Shown here piece after piece: positions 1-12,180 of a stretch of DNA of 64,000 nucleotides; position 1 is the first letter of the stretch; each line of letters opens with the position of its first letter. The stretch is from Siphonodentalium dalli. Taxonomy: Eukaryota; Mollusca; Scaphopoda; Gadilida; Siphonodentaliidae. The stretch is from positions 52,139,949 through 52,203,948 of the forward strand of contig CP136065.1 of NCBI GenBank assembly GCA_032622095.1, read 5' to 3'. A model generated the notes under the pieces. The model ran no database searches. It saw only the letters and a program-made list of their open reading frames with translations, and had not been told where the DNA came from. The translations under genes were made by a program, and so were the position numbers.

Positions 1-237
1 ATATAAGGGAATCCATTGGCCTAAAAATATTTACATTGATCCTGTAAGCCAGTGCATTCTCTTATGTATGCGAGTCTCCCATAGAGAGCCTCGTGTATAT
101 AAGAAAAGATATTGGCTTAAAAATATTTACATTGACCTTGTAAACCAGTGCATTCTCTTATATATGCGAGTTTCCCATAGAATGTACAGGCACAGGATCT
201 TTAGCGCTGCACCAGCGCAGCTCCCGTCATGAAAGGG
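1..237. mobile_element. TTAA-ended MITE copy (piggyBac-like), left-truncated by window
   Basis: Ends in CCGTCATGAAAGGG followed by TTAA at 234-237. It contains the inverted CTTATRTATGCGAGTCTCCC motif that recurs at 19.1-19.5, 49.8-50.0, 53.7 and 63.8 kb. It appears internally duplicated. No coding content. Confidence 0.6.
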
Positions 238-298
238 TTAACATACATATAAAAAGGTTTTGACATACTCCCTTAACATACATAAGAATAAGATCTAC

Positions 299-460
299 CT
301 GGAGCAGAACACGCCCCATTCGTGATGCTGTAATCATCTATAGCGATATCTCCTCGGTAGCCGTTCCCAATAACAGTCTCGAATACAATCTGGTACAGTG
401 ACTTGGGGTCTGAGGCTGGTATATTAACTGAACCGATGTTCCAGTTGCTTCCTTGCAGAC
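299..460 (-). CDS. MAM exon iv
   Basis: Acceptor GTTTCTAG, donor CCAG|GTAGAT; 162 bases, phase 1 to 1. This acceptor was chosen over a GGAG 16 bases upstream because only it keeps the frame; it restores [14 protein letters not shown]. The exon ends [19 protein letters not shown], the MAM terminus, and continues off to the left. Confidence 0.87.
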
Positions 461-3400
461 CTAGAAACACATTAATCTCCAATTGTTAGCCAATAGAAAT
501 TTACAAGGACATGGCTCATTCAAACACCATGTACATATAATTTGGTAAGAGTTATACCTATGTGGGAGATTTCTGAACAAATTTGTCAATACAGCGCTGA
601 AAATATGTTTGTTTCTTATATTTGTTTTTATAAATTTGAGATCGTTTTGTTTGGGACAGTTAAATTGTATTAATTATTCTAGGCAATAGGTCGGATCAAA
701 TGCCAATGCTAATGTCTGTCTTGTATGTAACAATGTGTGCATGTTAAGGATCCCTACCGTGGTGAGGAAGTGACAGATTTGGCAAAATTCCTGGATAAAT
801 TAAAAATCAGGAACTGGAAATTTTTGTGTGTTTCAAGAAAGTGGTGGGGGATGAATTAGAAATTCCAAGGCGGACATCCCCCACAATGGAGACCCTCTAG
901 CTACATCCCTGTTGAACCTACCTGACTTGGTCCAGATGGGTTGACCATTATTCCCTTCTCGAGCCAGATACACATTAAGTGTACCAATATTATGACCATA
1001 CATGTGATACCAGAATTTCAGACACTGTGTTGATATTGGTCCGGTGTATACTGGAGACTTCAGACGACATTTATCTCCACGTCTCCTTGGAGCTGAAGCT
1101 TCGGCGTACATATAATGTCCTGAAATATATCTAATTACAATCCTTAATATGTAATAAAATAATGGATGTTTTTATACAGTTTGAAAAGTTATTTGGGTCG
1201 GCGGAAACTGGTAAAATAGGGGGCATAACTCTGGTAAAAATTGGCGGACGGAAATCAAATTTGAACTTGACCTGTGTTTTGGTGGGAGAAAGTAATATAC
1301 CAAATTATCATTGAATCAGATAAGCTCTAGTAAAGTTATCAAATTCTAACTTGAGCTGTCTTTTCTCCTAATAAACCCACATACCAAATTTGATTGAAAT
1401 CGGTTCACTCTAACTAAAGTTATCATCCGGACAACAAATTTCAGGGATTTTCTAAGTCAAATTACGTCAAAAAAGGGGCCATAACTCTCGCAAAAATTAT
1501 CGGATTAAAACGAAATTCGGACTTGAGCTGTATTTCGATATATGTAATCCACAAAAAAACGGGTTTTGCGTATAAACATTCCAAAATCGAGTTATCATCC
1601 GGAAACCAAAAAACATAAGAAAAACTGAATTTTCTGAGTCGAAAAAGGGGCATAACTCTGCCAAAAATGGTCGGACAGAACCCAAGTTCGAACTTGACCT
1701 GTGTTTTGGTGGAAGAAAGTAATATACCAAATTTGGATTCATTCCGATAAACTATACTAAAGTTATCATCCGGACAACAAATTTCAAGGATTTTCTAAGT
1801 AAAAAAACGTCAAATAAGGGGCATAACTCCGGTGAAAATTGGCGGGCGGAACCCAAATTCGAACTTGAACTTACTTTTCGGCTAATAAACCCACATACCA
1901 AATTTTATTAAATTTGGTTGACTCCAACTAAAGTTATCATCCGGACAACAGGTTAACGGACGGACGCCCGCCCGCCCGGACGGACAGACCAATACTATAA
2001 TACGGCCTTTTTTTCAAAAGGGCGTATAAAAATGCATTATGATTTCGCCATCAAGAGACAGTGCATTTAATTAATATATAAGAATGACGATGTGTGTTGT
2101 CAATTTGGAATAATATTCGTAAAAATAACTACTGTGAGAAAGATTATTCTCCCTGTCTTAATTATGCGATCACTCTACAGGAGTGTTTTCACATCACTTT
2201 AATCATTGAGTAAACTAAACCAAGATCATGGAGCGCAACTTTCCAATTCTTGAGCGCGAAGGCGAATAAGAACAATTGTGTGCCTATAAATCAAAGGAGT
2301 GGGTTTGTTGAACTTATTATCTGAACATTTCCCACTAATGAATATGAGTCCTTCCACACATGTATTATCTTTTTCTGTCTGTCGTCCGCTTTTATTACAT
2401 TTAGTGTAGAATAACTGTTATCTAATGTTTACACCAACTTACCCAGCGGCGTTCCATAGGTGTGATCCGAAGGTGGACCAGTGCCCGAGCTACCTGTTGA
2501 TCCTGCCTCTCGTGTCCAATCAAATTGGTCATTTGTGGCCTGCGTAAAGCCACATATTGCTGATTGTTCGAACGTACATGATGTTGCACCATTTGTTGAC
2601 GGTCCAACACGGGCCATTGACGACTGACATGGGCCATTTCTAATCTTTACATCGTCGACAGAAATATCGCCATGGTAACTGGTTCCACGAACACCCTCGA
2701 TAACAACCTGTAAATAGATAGATATCTTCCATTTGTTCACTTTTATTTGATGTCAGCAACTGGCTGTTATATAATAAAATAATAAAACTAATTTCAAAAG
2801 ATAAGAATTCACAAATTTGATTGTTGGTTCTCGATCCAGTGACTAATTGGAAAATTATAAGAAATTAACATAAATGTCCTGAAACCATGCATCTGCAATG
2901 TGCATAATCATGCAGGCTCCTTTACAGGAAGTATTGACCGGCTCCAAATGTATGCTTCTTGTTGTATTTAGTGTCACAAATAAACACACAAATGTTAAGT
3001 ATATAGTTAAAAAAAACACTATGGAATCACAGAAACAAATTTAAGCTGATATAGCGATATCTTGGAATGCATCCTGGCAGTACTCCCATAAGAGCCTTGA
3101 AATAGGGTGTCTGCCATTTGCAGAATGAGGTCCCCAGAGGGTGAATTTAGTGATGCTACCCCGCATAGTGGGCTAGCATCACCAAATTCACCCTCTGGGG
3201 ACCTCATTCTGCTTACACCTCAGCAGAATGAGGTTCCCAGAGGGTGAATTTGGTGATGCTAGCCCGCTATGCGGGGTAGCATCACTAAATTCACCCTCTG
3301 GGGACCTCATTCTGCAAATGACAGACACCCTATTTCAAGGCTTGCGTCCAGACCAGCTATCACATGTCTAATATCTACCAGAGCAATTTAGTGAAAATTT

Positions 3401-3948
3401 GATTTGTAGAGAAAATACTATGGGATTATGAAAAGGTAACATAAAATTCAGCTGAAAATCTTCAGTGTCAGTATATATTTGGATATTTCTTCTTTCAAAT
3501 TAACTATGAATTATTTGGATGGTTCAAATTAGCCATGTCCATTTGAATGATATGGCACTCAAATTGGATGGTGAATGCTGACGGACAGTCTTCTTTACCT
3601 ACACACATTTTTGTCAAAAAATTTGGAACTTCTGGTTATTTTGCCCTGCATTTTTGTCCTGCATTGTTTTAGCACTCACATTGAACGGTGAACGTTGGCT
3701 GATGGTAATGTTTCCCTGCACCCATTTTTGTCCTTGTGTTCCTTTTCTGGTCCATGTGGCTCCACTAGGAAGGGCCACACCGACTTGGACATACACGTTT
3801 AAAGTATCAACATGCTGACCATACATGAGATACCAGAACGTGAAACAGCTTTGTCCAGTACTGTCAGGGGTGAAGGTTGGACTTTTTAACCTGGCTTTGT
3901 CTCCCTGGTGACGAGGTGCCGATGTTTCTATGTACACATAGTAACCAT
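299..3948 (-). CDS. MAM-domain protein gene (partial, four exons)
   Basis: Four minus-strand exons encode about 298 residues of extracellular MAM domains, adhesion and protein-interaction modules of ~160 residues seen in meprins, receptor phosphatases and many invertebrate secreted proteins. In order they give the last two-thirds of one MAM domain (exons 3948-3680 and 2707-2443) and a complete second one (2707-2443, 1119-922, 460-299). The chain agrees in phase at each junction. Visible signatures are [36 protein letters not shown], FWYxMYG, LNVY, GDIxxDD and a final cysteine. The exon that should hold the start of the first domain was not found between 3949 and the cadherin exons. It may be a separate gene or continue the cadherin unit. 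Confidence 0.9.
922..1119 (-). CDS. MAM exon iii
   Basis: Acceptor ATATTTCAG, donor CAG|GTAGGT; 198 bases, phase 1 to 1. It encodes [39 protein letters not shown] and IWTKS. Confidence 0.9.
1190..2012. repeat. Interspersed repeat with ~170-bp internal units, in MAM intron
   Basis: The phrase GGGCATAACTC recurs near 1208, 1476, 1648 and 1817, each followed by a diverged GAACTTGACCTGTG and AAGTTATCATCCGGACAAC phrase. The block ends in a GGACGGACGCCCGCC-type run near 1955-1985 and GGGCGTATAA. It is a non-coding transposon-like repeat with internal tandem structure. The 477-921 and 2013-2442 intron stretches hold nothing else I recognise except a scrap of the TTAACCC family at 2285-2340. Confidence 0.6.
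2443..2707 (-). CDS. MAM exon ii
   Basis: Acceptor TATTTACAG, donor CTGG|GTAAGT; 265 bases, phase 0 to 1. It finishes one MAM domain ([24 protein letters not shown]) and starts the next ([38 protein letters not shown]). Confidence 0.92.
3092..3344. mobile_element. hAT MITE, double-palindrome short form
   Basis: Two back-to-back ~95-bp palindromes (GCAGAATGAGGTCCCCAGAG to its complement) are framed by a GCCTTGAAATAGGGTGTCTG inverted repeat. It is nearly the same as the copy at 39678. No clear 8-bp target duplication remains. Intron position 2708-3091 before it shows nothing recognisable. Confidence 0.75.
3680..3948 (-). CDS. MAM exon i
   Basis: Acceptor TTTCTTTACAG, donor AAT|GTGAGT; 269 bases, phase 1 to 0. 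It encodes [40 protein letters not shown] and ends at SPFN. This is the middle of a MAM domain. Confidence 0.9.
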
Positions 3949-4783
3949 CTGTAAAGAAATTATCAGCTGCAAGTATACATTCATGACACGCATTTTTTTA
4001 AATGAATTGCTGGGTACTCAGCCAATTATAATATAAAAATGTGTGGACATCTTTTTGTGATAACTATATATATAATCGAGTAGGATTTGTCTGTCCATCT
4101 GTCTGTTCATGATTTTTCTCCCAGACCCCTGGAGCGATTTCAAACAAATAGCACTTTCAAAAATACAACACTCATCAATTGGAAAGGTTTTAGTGTGGTA
4201 TGCGAAGTTGTGTGACCACACTTTTTAATGATGCCCATTTAAATAATAGTGGATCACGTAATCAACCAAATTTGGTGTGGTGACTCGGGGTACGTCCGAT
4301 GTTACAACAGCATTAGTTTTTCAAAATTATGATTCCAAAGGAACATATGGACTGTTGATTTAAAAAAATACATGTTGGAAAATCAAACCGAACTATGAGA
4401 ACAATTCTAACCTATTTTTGGTGTGAACATCTAATCTAAAACTAATGTATCAGGCATGAAATTTCCAACTGTTTAAATTTTGATCAAAGTAGGGGGTAAA
4501 AACTCCACCCCCTCTACACTCCCTCCCCATTGCCTCAAATATTGCCCCCACCAGGCTGCCTAGAAATCAATATTATTATACCAGTACCAAATAGCATAGA
4601 GGAGAGTTAAATCTCTTATCTCAGCCCCTATTAGAACAAATGTGAATCCCCATCTATGAGATCCATTCATCTATTAATATCAATATACCCCCAATATTCA
4701 ATATATCCCCCCAATTTTTCTTTGAAAAATCAGGGTATGATTTCACCTGGATAAGTGGTGGTTAAGAAAATAATATTGGAACA
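3949..4783. other. Non-coding, diverged repeat
   Basis: No exon seen. The stretch 4370-4720 is related to 25000-25310 (shared GAAATTTCCAACTGTTTAAA and a C-rich CCACCCCTCTACACT phrase), so both are copies of an unnamed repeat. The missing MAM upstream exon was looked for here and not found. Confidence 0.5.
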
Positions 4784-4905
4784 GCCAAGTCTGTATTTAG
4801 TGTGTCTGACCTTGGCAGAATGAGGTCCCCAAAAGGTGAATTTATGACACTATTCCGCAAGGTGGGCTAGCTTCACCGAATTCACCCTCTGGGGCCTCAT
4901 TTCCT
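4784..4905. mobile_element. hAT MITE fragment
   Basis: One arm of the family, from CCAAGTCTGTATTTAGTGTG through GCAGAATGAGGTCCCC to the facing CACCCTCTGGGGCCTCATT. The outer right end is missing. The following 4906-5308 shares phrases with 17980-18290 (ACAAATCTGAATGTG-like, GACGGACAGACAGACC-like). Confidence 0.6.
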
Positions 4906-5308
4906 AAAAATGACCCAATTTGAACAAATATGAACCCCAGTCACCCAAGGCCCCTCCATACCAAATATAAGCTATATAGGCTCAATGGTTCTTGAGAAGA
5001 AATTGTTTTAAGAATTACTATGGAGGGAAAGAGTTATGGCCCTGGCTTTGCACCTATTTGATCTGATGAACTTATTTGAACAAATCTAATTGTGAGTCAC
5101 CTAGGAAACATGCACACCAAAATATATAAAAACATTCAGTCTTTAATATGGAGAAGAAAACAATTGTTGATAGACGGATGGATAGACATCCTAACAGACA
5201 GACGAATAGAAGGACCGCCTGACAGATGGAAGACAAATTCAATCCAATATACCCCCCATTTTTTCTTTACTTGGATAAGTGGTGGTTAAGAAAATAATAT
5301 GAAACAGC

Positions 5309-5750
5309 CAAGCCTGAATTTAGTGTGTCTGACATTTGCAGAATGAGGTCACCAAAAGGTGAATTTAATGACACTATTCCGCAAGTCGGGCTAGCATCAC
5401 CAAATTCACCCTCAGTCTGATTAGGCTTCAACTGCCATGGGAAACCTAGAAACAGATTGAAGTTCTACAGTTGAAGTTGGTGATGCACACCCATTGAGCA
5501 CCTCAATTATGCATTTATCTTCTGCAAATTAGGGGACATAGAAACTGAACAGAAGGAAAAAGTCAAAAAGTAACTAAAACAAAATTTCAATTTGATACAC
5601 AAGATACTTCGCAGAAGATGAGACCTAAGCGGAATGAGGTCCCTGGAGGGTGTATTTGGTGATGCTAGCCTGCTGTATGGGGTAGCAACACTAACTTCAC
5701 CCTCTGGGGCCCTCATTCTGCAAATGTCAGACACACTAAATTCAGGCTTG
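5309..5750. mobile_element. hAT MITE, long form
   Basis: A 442-bp element with inverted ends CAAGCCTGAATTTAGTGTGT and its complement. It has the same inner palindromes as other copies plus a ~200-bp middle. Flanks show no matching 8 bp. No real gene: the open frame here comes from the terminal repeats. Confidence 0.75.
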
Positions 5751-6085
5751 GGAACCGAATTTTGTTTTAATTTGATAATAACAATAAGCACCAGTGCTAG
5801 TGCAGTTGTTTACACAAGCTTGTCCAATAACATTCTAATCTCTAATCTGTCATTATACTTCCATGGTTTAGCATGGAAGTATATTATTTTTGTGATTTTC
5901 TTTTTCTCTACCGGTATTATTATTCTCTTTTTTTCTTAGCAATTTTATAAAGAGCAATTAAATCTCAGTAAGTACAAGACCTAGAAAGCTGAAACTTTGG
6001 ATCCTGTCCCCACTTGACCTTCAGAGTTATCTCCCTTTATGTGAAAAAATGGGTGTTGTCAGATCTCCGAAAATATAAAGAGTAG

Positions 6086-7351
6086 AGCACTGAAATTTGG
6101 TTGATAGATTCATCTTGATATGCACTGAAGGATTTTTTCATCAAAAAACTCTGTCCGCCTTTCCTCTCCAGAGTTATCTTCCATAGATAGGTCAACCTCG
6201 AATTCCTTCTGAACGCCTGTCATCACACAGCAAGAAAGGTAGCTGGATTTAATATTTATGGTTGTGCTGGAGTTAAATTTTTCAATCCAACCACTGATGC
6301 CTGTTTCGCGATCTACATTTTACGTCTATTGGGCGAAAGAAGCAAAGTTCCAGATCACGCTATGCTAAGTGCAAAATACAAACTCAGTCATCACTGTACG
6401 CAGACCACACCCAAGGAAAAGTCACATAAACATGATGTACGGAATCTTTCAAAATCATTTATGTGCACAAACTCATGTTCTCGTCAAATAAATGAACTGA
6501 TAAATAAGGTAGAATCGAATGTAAACATGCAACACAATGTGGACACAATATATGCTGACTTTTGTGAACTGTAAAAATATCGTCTGAAGCTGCATGTGGA
6601 CAGCCTAACCGAGATGACAGTAAAAGGTGTCGAAAATGACTTCCGTGTTGATAAACCCTTCTGGAATGATGAACTGATGCAGCTGTGGAAATCGATGAGA
6701 ACGATAGAGAAACTATACCTTGATATTCGTGGTAATACGCGTGCTAAACGAGAGGCTCGATTGCGATTCAAGGACAGCCAAAATACTTTATATGAAAAGA
6801 TTCGCTATTTCGAACGGAAATATAAATGTGATTTGGCACTTCACATGGACACAACTTCTGATCCAAATATATTCTTGGACAAAATCCGAAGTTTGGTCCC
6901 AAAGCGAAAGCACAAAATTCCTACCGAATGTTATAATGATAATGGAACTATCAGTAATGATCATAATGTGATACTGCATAAGTGGAGAAGTTACTTTGCA
7001 AATATTTACGATTTGTCATCTGATACAACTTTTGATGATGAATTTAAAACATCTGTTCTTGCCACTAAACATCACCTTGAAATTATATGTAACGTTATTC
7101 CTCATCCGCGGATTGATGACGTCGACATGTTAAACAAGACTATAACACGCACAGAGATACAACGAGCTGTTGACAGGTCAAAACAGGGAAAAGCCCCAGG
7201 AGTCGATCAAATACAATATGAACTTCTTAAAAACGAAGCTGAATATCTGAATTCCTTGCTTGTAACAATATTTTGGTTGATGAACAGAATGGGTTCAAGA
7301 AAGAACATGCCTGTCTCGATCATGTGTACACACTGTCCAGTATAACTGTTC
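6086..7351 (+). mobile_element. LINE fragment, tandem copy 1
   Basis: A non-LTR retrotransposon piece covering the linker and early reverse transcriptase region. Visible are KPFWNDELMQLWKS, FFAN-like WRSYFANIYDLSS and GKAPGVDQIQYELLKN, the RT entry motif. Just after, a shifted frame reads NGFKKEHACLDHVYTLSSI, another RT block, so the RT segment between was deleted. Stops and a 5-bp insertion near 6570 break the frame. The first ~130 bases belong to a different repeat, included in the tandem unit. Confidence 0.8.
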
Positions 7352-8610
7352 AGCACTGAAATTTGGTTGATAGATACATCTTGATATGCACTGAAGGATT
7401 TTTTCATCAAAAAACTCTGTCCGCCTTTCCTCTCCAGAGTTATCTTCCATAGATAGGTCAACCTCGAATTCCTTCTGAACGCCTGTCATCACACAGCAAG
7501 AAAGGTAGCTGGATTTAATATTTATGGTTGTGCTGGAGTTAAATTTTTCAATCCAGCCACTGATGCCTGTTTCGCGATCTACATTTTACGTCTATTGGGC
7601 GAAAGAAGCAAAGTTCCAGATCATGCTATGCTAAGTGCAAAATACAAACTCAGTCATCACTGTACGCAGACCACACCCAAGGAAAAGTCACATAAACATG
7701 ATGTACGGATCTTTCAAAATCATTTATGTGCACAAACTCATGTTCTCGTCAAATAAATGAACTGATAAACAAGGTAGAATCGAATTTAAACATGCAACAC
7801 AATGTGGACACGATATATGCTGACTTTTGTGAACTGTTATCGTCTGAAGCTGCATGTGGACAGCCTAACCGAGATGACAGTAAAAGGTGTCGAAAACGAC
7901 TTCCGTGTTGATAAACCGACTGGAATGACGAACTGATGCAGCTGTGGAAATCGATGAGAACGAATGAGAAACTATACCTTGATATTCGTGGTAATACGCG
8001 CGCTAAACGAGAGGCTCAATTGCGATTCAAGGACAGCCAAAATACTTTAGATAAAAAGATTTGCTATTTCGAACGGAAATATAAATGTGATTTGTCACTT
8101 CACATGGAGACAACTTCTGATCCAAATATATTCTTGGACAAAATCCGAAGTTTGGGCCCAAAGCGAAAGCACAAAATTCCTACCGAATGTTATAATGATA
8201 ATGGAACTATCAGTAATGATCATAATGTGATACTGCATAAGTGGAGAAGTTACTTTGCAAATATTTACGATTTGTCATCTGATACAACTTTTGATGATGA
8301 ATTTAAAACATCTGTTCTTGCCACTAAACATCACCTTGAAATTATATGTAACGTTATTCCTCATCCGCGGATTGATGACGTCGACATGTTAAACAAGACT
8401 ATAACACGCACAGAGATACAACGAGCTGTTGACAGGTCAAAACAGGGAAAAGCCCCAGGAGTCGATCAAATACAATATGAACTTCTTAAAAACGAAGCTG
8501 AATATCTGAATTCCTTGCTTGTAACAATATTTTGGTTGATGAACAGAATGGGTTCAAGAAAGAACATGCCTGTCTCGATCATGTGTACACACTGTCCAGT
8601 ATAACTGTTC
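7352..8610 (+). mobile_element. LINE fragment, tandem copy 2 (1,259 bp)
   Basis: Direct repeat of copy 1, with the same internal RT deletion at the same place and a one-base loss near 7710. It is almost identical to copy 3 over their shared length, which points to recent duplication after the element was already dead. Confidence 0.85.
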
Positions 8611-11025
8611 AGCACTGAAATTTGGTTGATAGATACATCTTGATATGCACTGAAGGATTTTTTCATCAAAAAACTCTGTCCGCCTTTCCTCTCCAGAGTT
8701 ATCTTCCATAGATAGGTCAACCTCGAATTCCTTCTGAACGCCTGTCATCACACAGCAAGAAAGGTAGCTGGATTTAATATTTATGGTTGTGCTGGAGTTA
8801 AATTTTTCAATCCAGCCACTGATGCCTGTTTCGCGATCTACATTTTACGTCTATTGGGCGAAAGAAGCAAAGTTCCAGATCATGCTATGCTAAGTGCAAA
8901 ATACAAACTCAGTCATCACTGTACGCAGACCACACCCAAGGAAAAGTCACATAAACATGATGTACGGATCTTTCAAAATCATTTATGTGCACAAACTCAT
9001 GTTCTCGTCAAATAAATGAACTGATAAACAAGGTAGAATCGAATTTAAACATGCAACACAATGTGGACACGATATATGCTGACTTTTGTGAACTGTTATC
9101 GTCTGAAGCTGCATGTGGACAGCCTAACCGAGATGACAGTAAAAGGTGTCGAAAACGACTTCCGTGTTGATAAACCGACTGGAATGACGAACTGATGCAG
9201 CTGTGGAAATCGATGAGAACGAATGAGAAACTATACCTTGATATTCGTGGTAATACGCGCGCTAAACGAGAGGCTCAATTGCGATTCAAGGACAGCCAAA
9301 ATACTTTAGATAAAAAGATTTGCTATTTCGAACGGAAATATAAATGTGATTTGTCACTTCACATGGAGACAACTTCTGATCCAAATATATTCTTGGACAA
9401 AATCCGAAGTTTGGGCCCAAAGCGAAAGCACAAAATTCCTACCGAATGTTATAATGATGATGGAACTATCAGTAATGATCATAATGTGATACTGCATAAG
9501 GCCACCCTTTTTTTATTAAATGGTTTACGGAATCGCCGACCCTGTTTATGCAGCCCCGATAGGGAAAAAAAATCAGTTAATTTTTTTTTTTTTATTATTC
9601 TCCCCGGCGACCGTAATTTCGTTCAACGACAGGAAGCATTGCCAACTCGAATTATCTACTCTATATATCTGATACATCTGGATTTCCCGGTCGACGTATT
9701 TAAACTATCCGTGTGGTGGCGCTTCAATTGGGAACAAAGCACGTGTTTACAAATATGCACGGTGTAAAATGGCGTCTGCTACGATGTGGTTCGCAATTCT
9801 GCTTAAATGTGGAGACGGATCGTTAATCAACTGTGCAGGCAAGTTCTGAGACAATCGGGGAGACTATTAAACGTAACTTTATAGATCGAACGGTGAAGGA
9901 AGATACTACTACTAGTACTAGTAGTATACTGGGATTTACTCATGATCCTGACAAGTCAAATGTCAAAGATTCTTCTGGAATGTTATTGGCCGTGGACTTT
10001 CCGACGCAACAACTTCAAACTTTCGAGCTCAAGTACGTTGTGTTGTGTGAAAAAGAACCAGTACAAACAGTCACGGAAGCGATAAACGATCCAAGCCCGG
10101 TTACCAGAACGATCACCGATGTCTTGATGTCGATCAATAAAAATGTTTACACTACTTGTCATTATTATTGTTATATCACTGCATTTTGTCAGAAAAGCTA
10201 ATTTTCGGTCAGAAACTCCAGCAACTGTGGTCGGGTAGATCTGCACATATTAATGACTGACCGACTCCAGAAAATATGCCTTTTAAATATCCAATTATTC
10301 AAAGTCATTTGTTTGGATGTAGATAAAAAGTCCAACAAACAGCCTTAGTATTTGACTGTTTGTTGGACTTATTATATGAACATCTGCACTACAAATAACT
10401 TAATTAAATGGGCACCAAGTGTCTACTCGTCATCAGGTATCAAGTTTAGAAATTATAATATCAGTATATTATATATAAAAGTATGATATCGAAACCCATT
10501 CGTGTATACTATTGAATGGATTTTCCATATCTTTACCTATTTAATAAAAATACATACTGGAACCATCTATAATTATGAACCTTTAATAATACTATTAATA
10601 TATGGATATGCTGATATTAATGCAGTAATATTTAGCAGATACATTCAAGAAAACTGTTCTACCAGTGTCACCTTAACGAACGTCCAAAAAAAAAAATTTG
10701 ACTCAATCAATTTTATTTTTATTTTTTTCCCTCCCGACCCTACCCAAACAAGGTCCAAAAAATCCGTAAACCATTTAATTAAAAAAGTCTGGCCTAAGTG
10801 GAGAAGTTACTTTGCAAATATTTACGATTTGTCATCTGATACAACTTTTGATGATTAATTTAAAATATCTGTTCTTGCCACTAAGCATCACCTTGAAATT
10901 ACACGTAACGTTATTCCTCATCTGCGGATTGATGACATCGCCATATTAAACAAGACTATAACACGCACAGAGATACAACGAGCTGTTGACAGGTCAAAAC
11001 AGGGAAAAGTCCCCAGGAGTCGATC
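8611..11025 (+). mobile_element. LINE fragment, tandem copy 3, split by an insertion
   Basis: Copies the unit up to ACTGCATAAG at 9499. A 1,295-bp element then interrupts it, and the LINE resumes at 10798 with GTGGAGAAGTTACTTTGC and runs to GGGAAAAGTCCCCAGGAGTC. The resumed part is more diverged than copies 1 and 2, so it is probably the original locus. Confidence 0.8.
9500..10794. mobile_element. PIF/Harbinger-type DNA transposon inserted in the LINE
   Basis: The insertion is flanked by TAA direct repeats (9497-9499, 10795-10797), the three-base target duplication typical of PIF/Harbinger. Its ends are inverted: GGCCACCCTTTTTTTATTAA on the left, GGCCAGACTTTTTTAATTAA on the right read in reverse, with TGGTTTACGGA following in both. 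The neighbouring LINE copies give the empty site CTGCATAAGTGG. A 122-codon open frame at 9833-10201 has no transposase signature, so this is probably non-autonomous. A 15-bp hairpin (AAGTCCAACAAACAG) sits at 10328-10370. Confidence 0.85.
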
Positions 11026-11590
11026 AGTATTCTTATGTATGCGGATGACATTGCTCTGATCAGTGACAATGAACGCAATATGTAATGTATGCTCGATGTC
11101 CTTGACTCATGGTGTAGAAAATGGAAACTCCATGTGAACACTTCCAAAACTAAAATTCTACATTTCCGTAAACCTCAGCGCAAACGAAGTGATATTGTGT
11201 TCTCAATTGGAAATGACGTGGTAGAATACTCCGATAACTACAAGTACCTAGGTGTGGTATTTAACAAAACAAACAAGTTTGGTGCAGCTGCCAAGACCCT
11301 GGCACATTCTGGAGGTCGCGCACTGGGAGCTGTAATATGGAGAATTCACTCATTCAAAGACATCGGCATTGATACATATGAAAAACTATTTAATAATTGC
11401 ATCATTCCTATTCTGGACTACTGTAGTGGTGTATGGGGCTTTAAAATGTTCCATTGTATTGATATATGGTACAAAACCGTGCGCTACGATATTTCACCGG
11501 CGTGCACTGATTCGCACCTCTACCATCACTCAACGGGAAGATTGGATGGATAACTTCAACACACCGATGATGGTTAACTCATTACACTCT
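11026..11590 (+). pseudogene. LINE reverse transcriptase, C-terminal half with YADD
   Basis: The frame reads LMYADDIALISDNERNM, containing the RT catalytic YADD, then a TAA at 11083-11085 where sister elements would have a sense codon, then MLDVLDSWCRKWKLHVNTSK and YKYLGVVFNK, the thumb-side RT motifs. Upstream RT fingers are missing. It is the catalytic part of a non-LTR retrotransposon, dead by a stop and a deletion. Confidence 0.82.
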
Positions 11591-12180
11591 GACCGCCGCT
11601 GACTACAACCCCAAGGTTACTTTGACGTTGTGACGTTAAAAATTCAGCGCACCTTGCCACGGCGACGTAATTTACTTCCCATTTCCTCAGAGATTTTGAA
11701 GTTTTAGTCGACTTTGGCATGTTTTTACCTTAGTTCTGTGATCGCTGTCATTCTAATTTCTAAATTCTAGCAATGGTCTTTCGTGGTTTCGCTATTTTGT
11801 ATTTATTCAGAATTTGTTGTTTCAAACTACCAATTGAATAGACTTTGCCACCTTTCCATAATGTCACAATTCCAAGTTTAAATGTTAAAATGTTGCAACA
11901 GTTATCAAAAGCAATCATCGTTTATATTACCTTTTAACAAATGTACTTTCGAGCAAGGTAAGGCGTGAATGGAATAAAATGTTCTGATTGGATAGAATAT
12001 ACTTCAACCGCATACTTCATGTAAAATCAAAACAATCATGACGATTAATGGAGAAAGCCACGAAAATTTGGTTTTTACTTTTATTAAATAAAAAGGTGTC
12101 AAAAGGTGCCTCTGAGGAAATGACGCAAGGTGACAAAATGTGCTTCTGAGGAAATGTCGTAATGCGTCAAAAGGTGCTTC
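11591..12180. mobile_element. Probable small insertion within the LINE
   Basis: LINE coding similarity stops near 11590 and resumes near 12185. The stretch between has loosely facing ATTTCCTCAGAG phrases near its left end (around 11683) and TGAGGAAATG phrases near its right end. I could not define its termini or target duplication. Confidence 0.35.

Noticed and set aside
471-478. Acceptor GGAG giving an earlier start (INVFLG) for MAM exon iv
   Set aside because: It would break the codon phase with exon iii; the TTTCTAG acceptor at 461-462 restores KSGLQGSNW.
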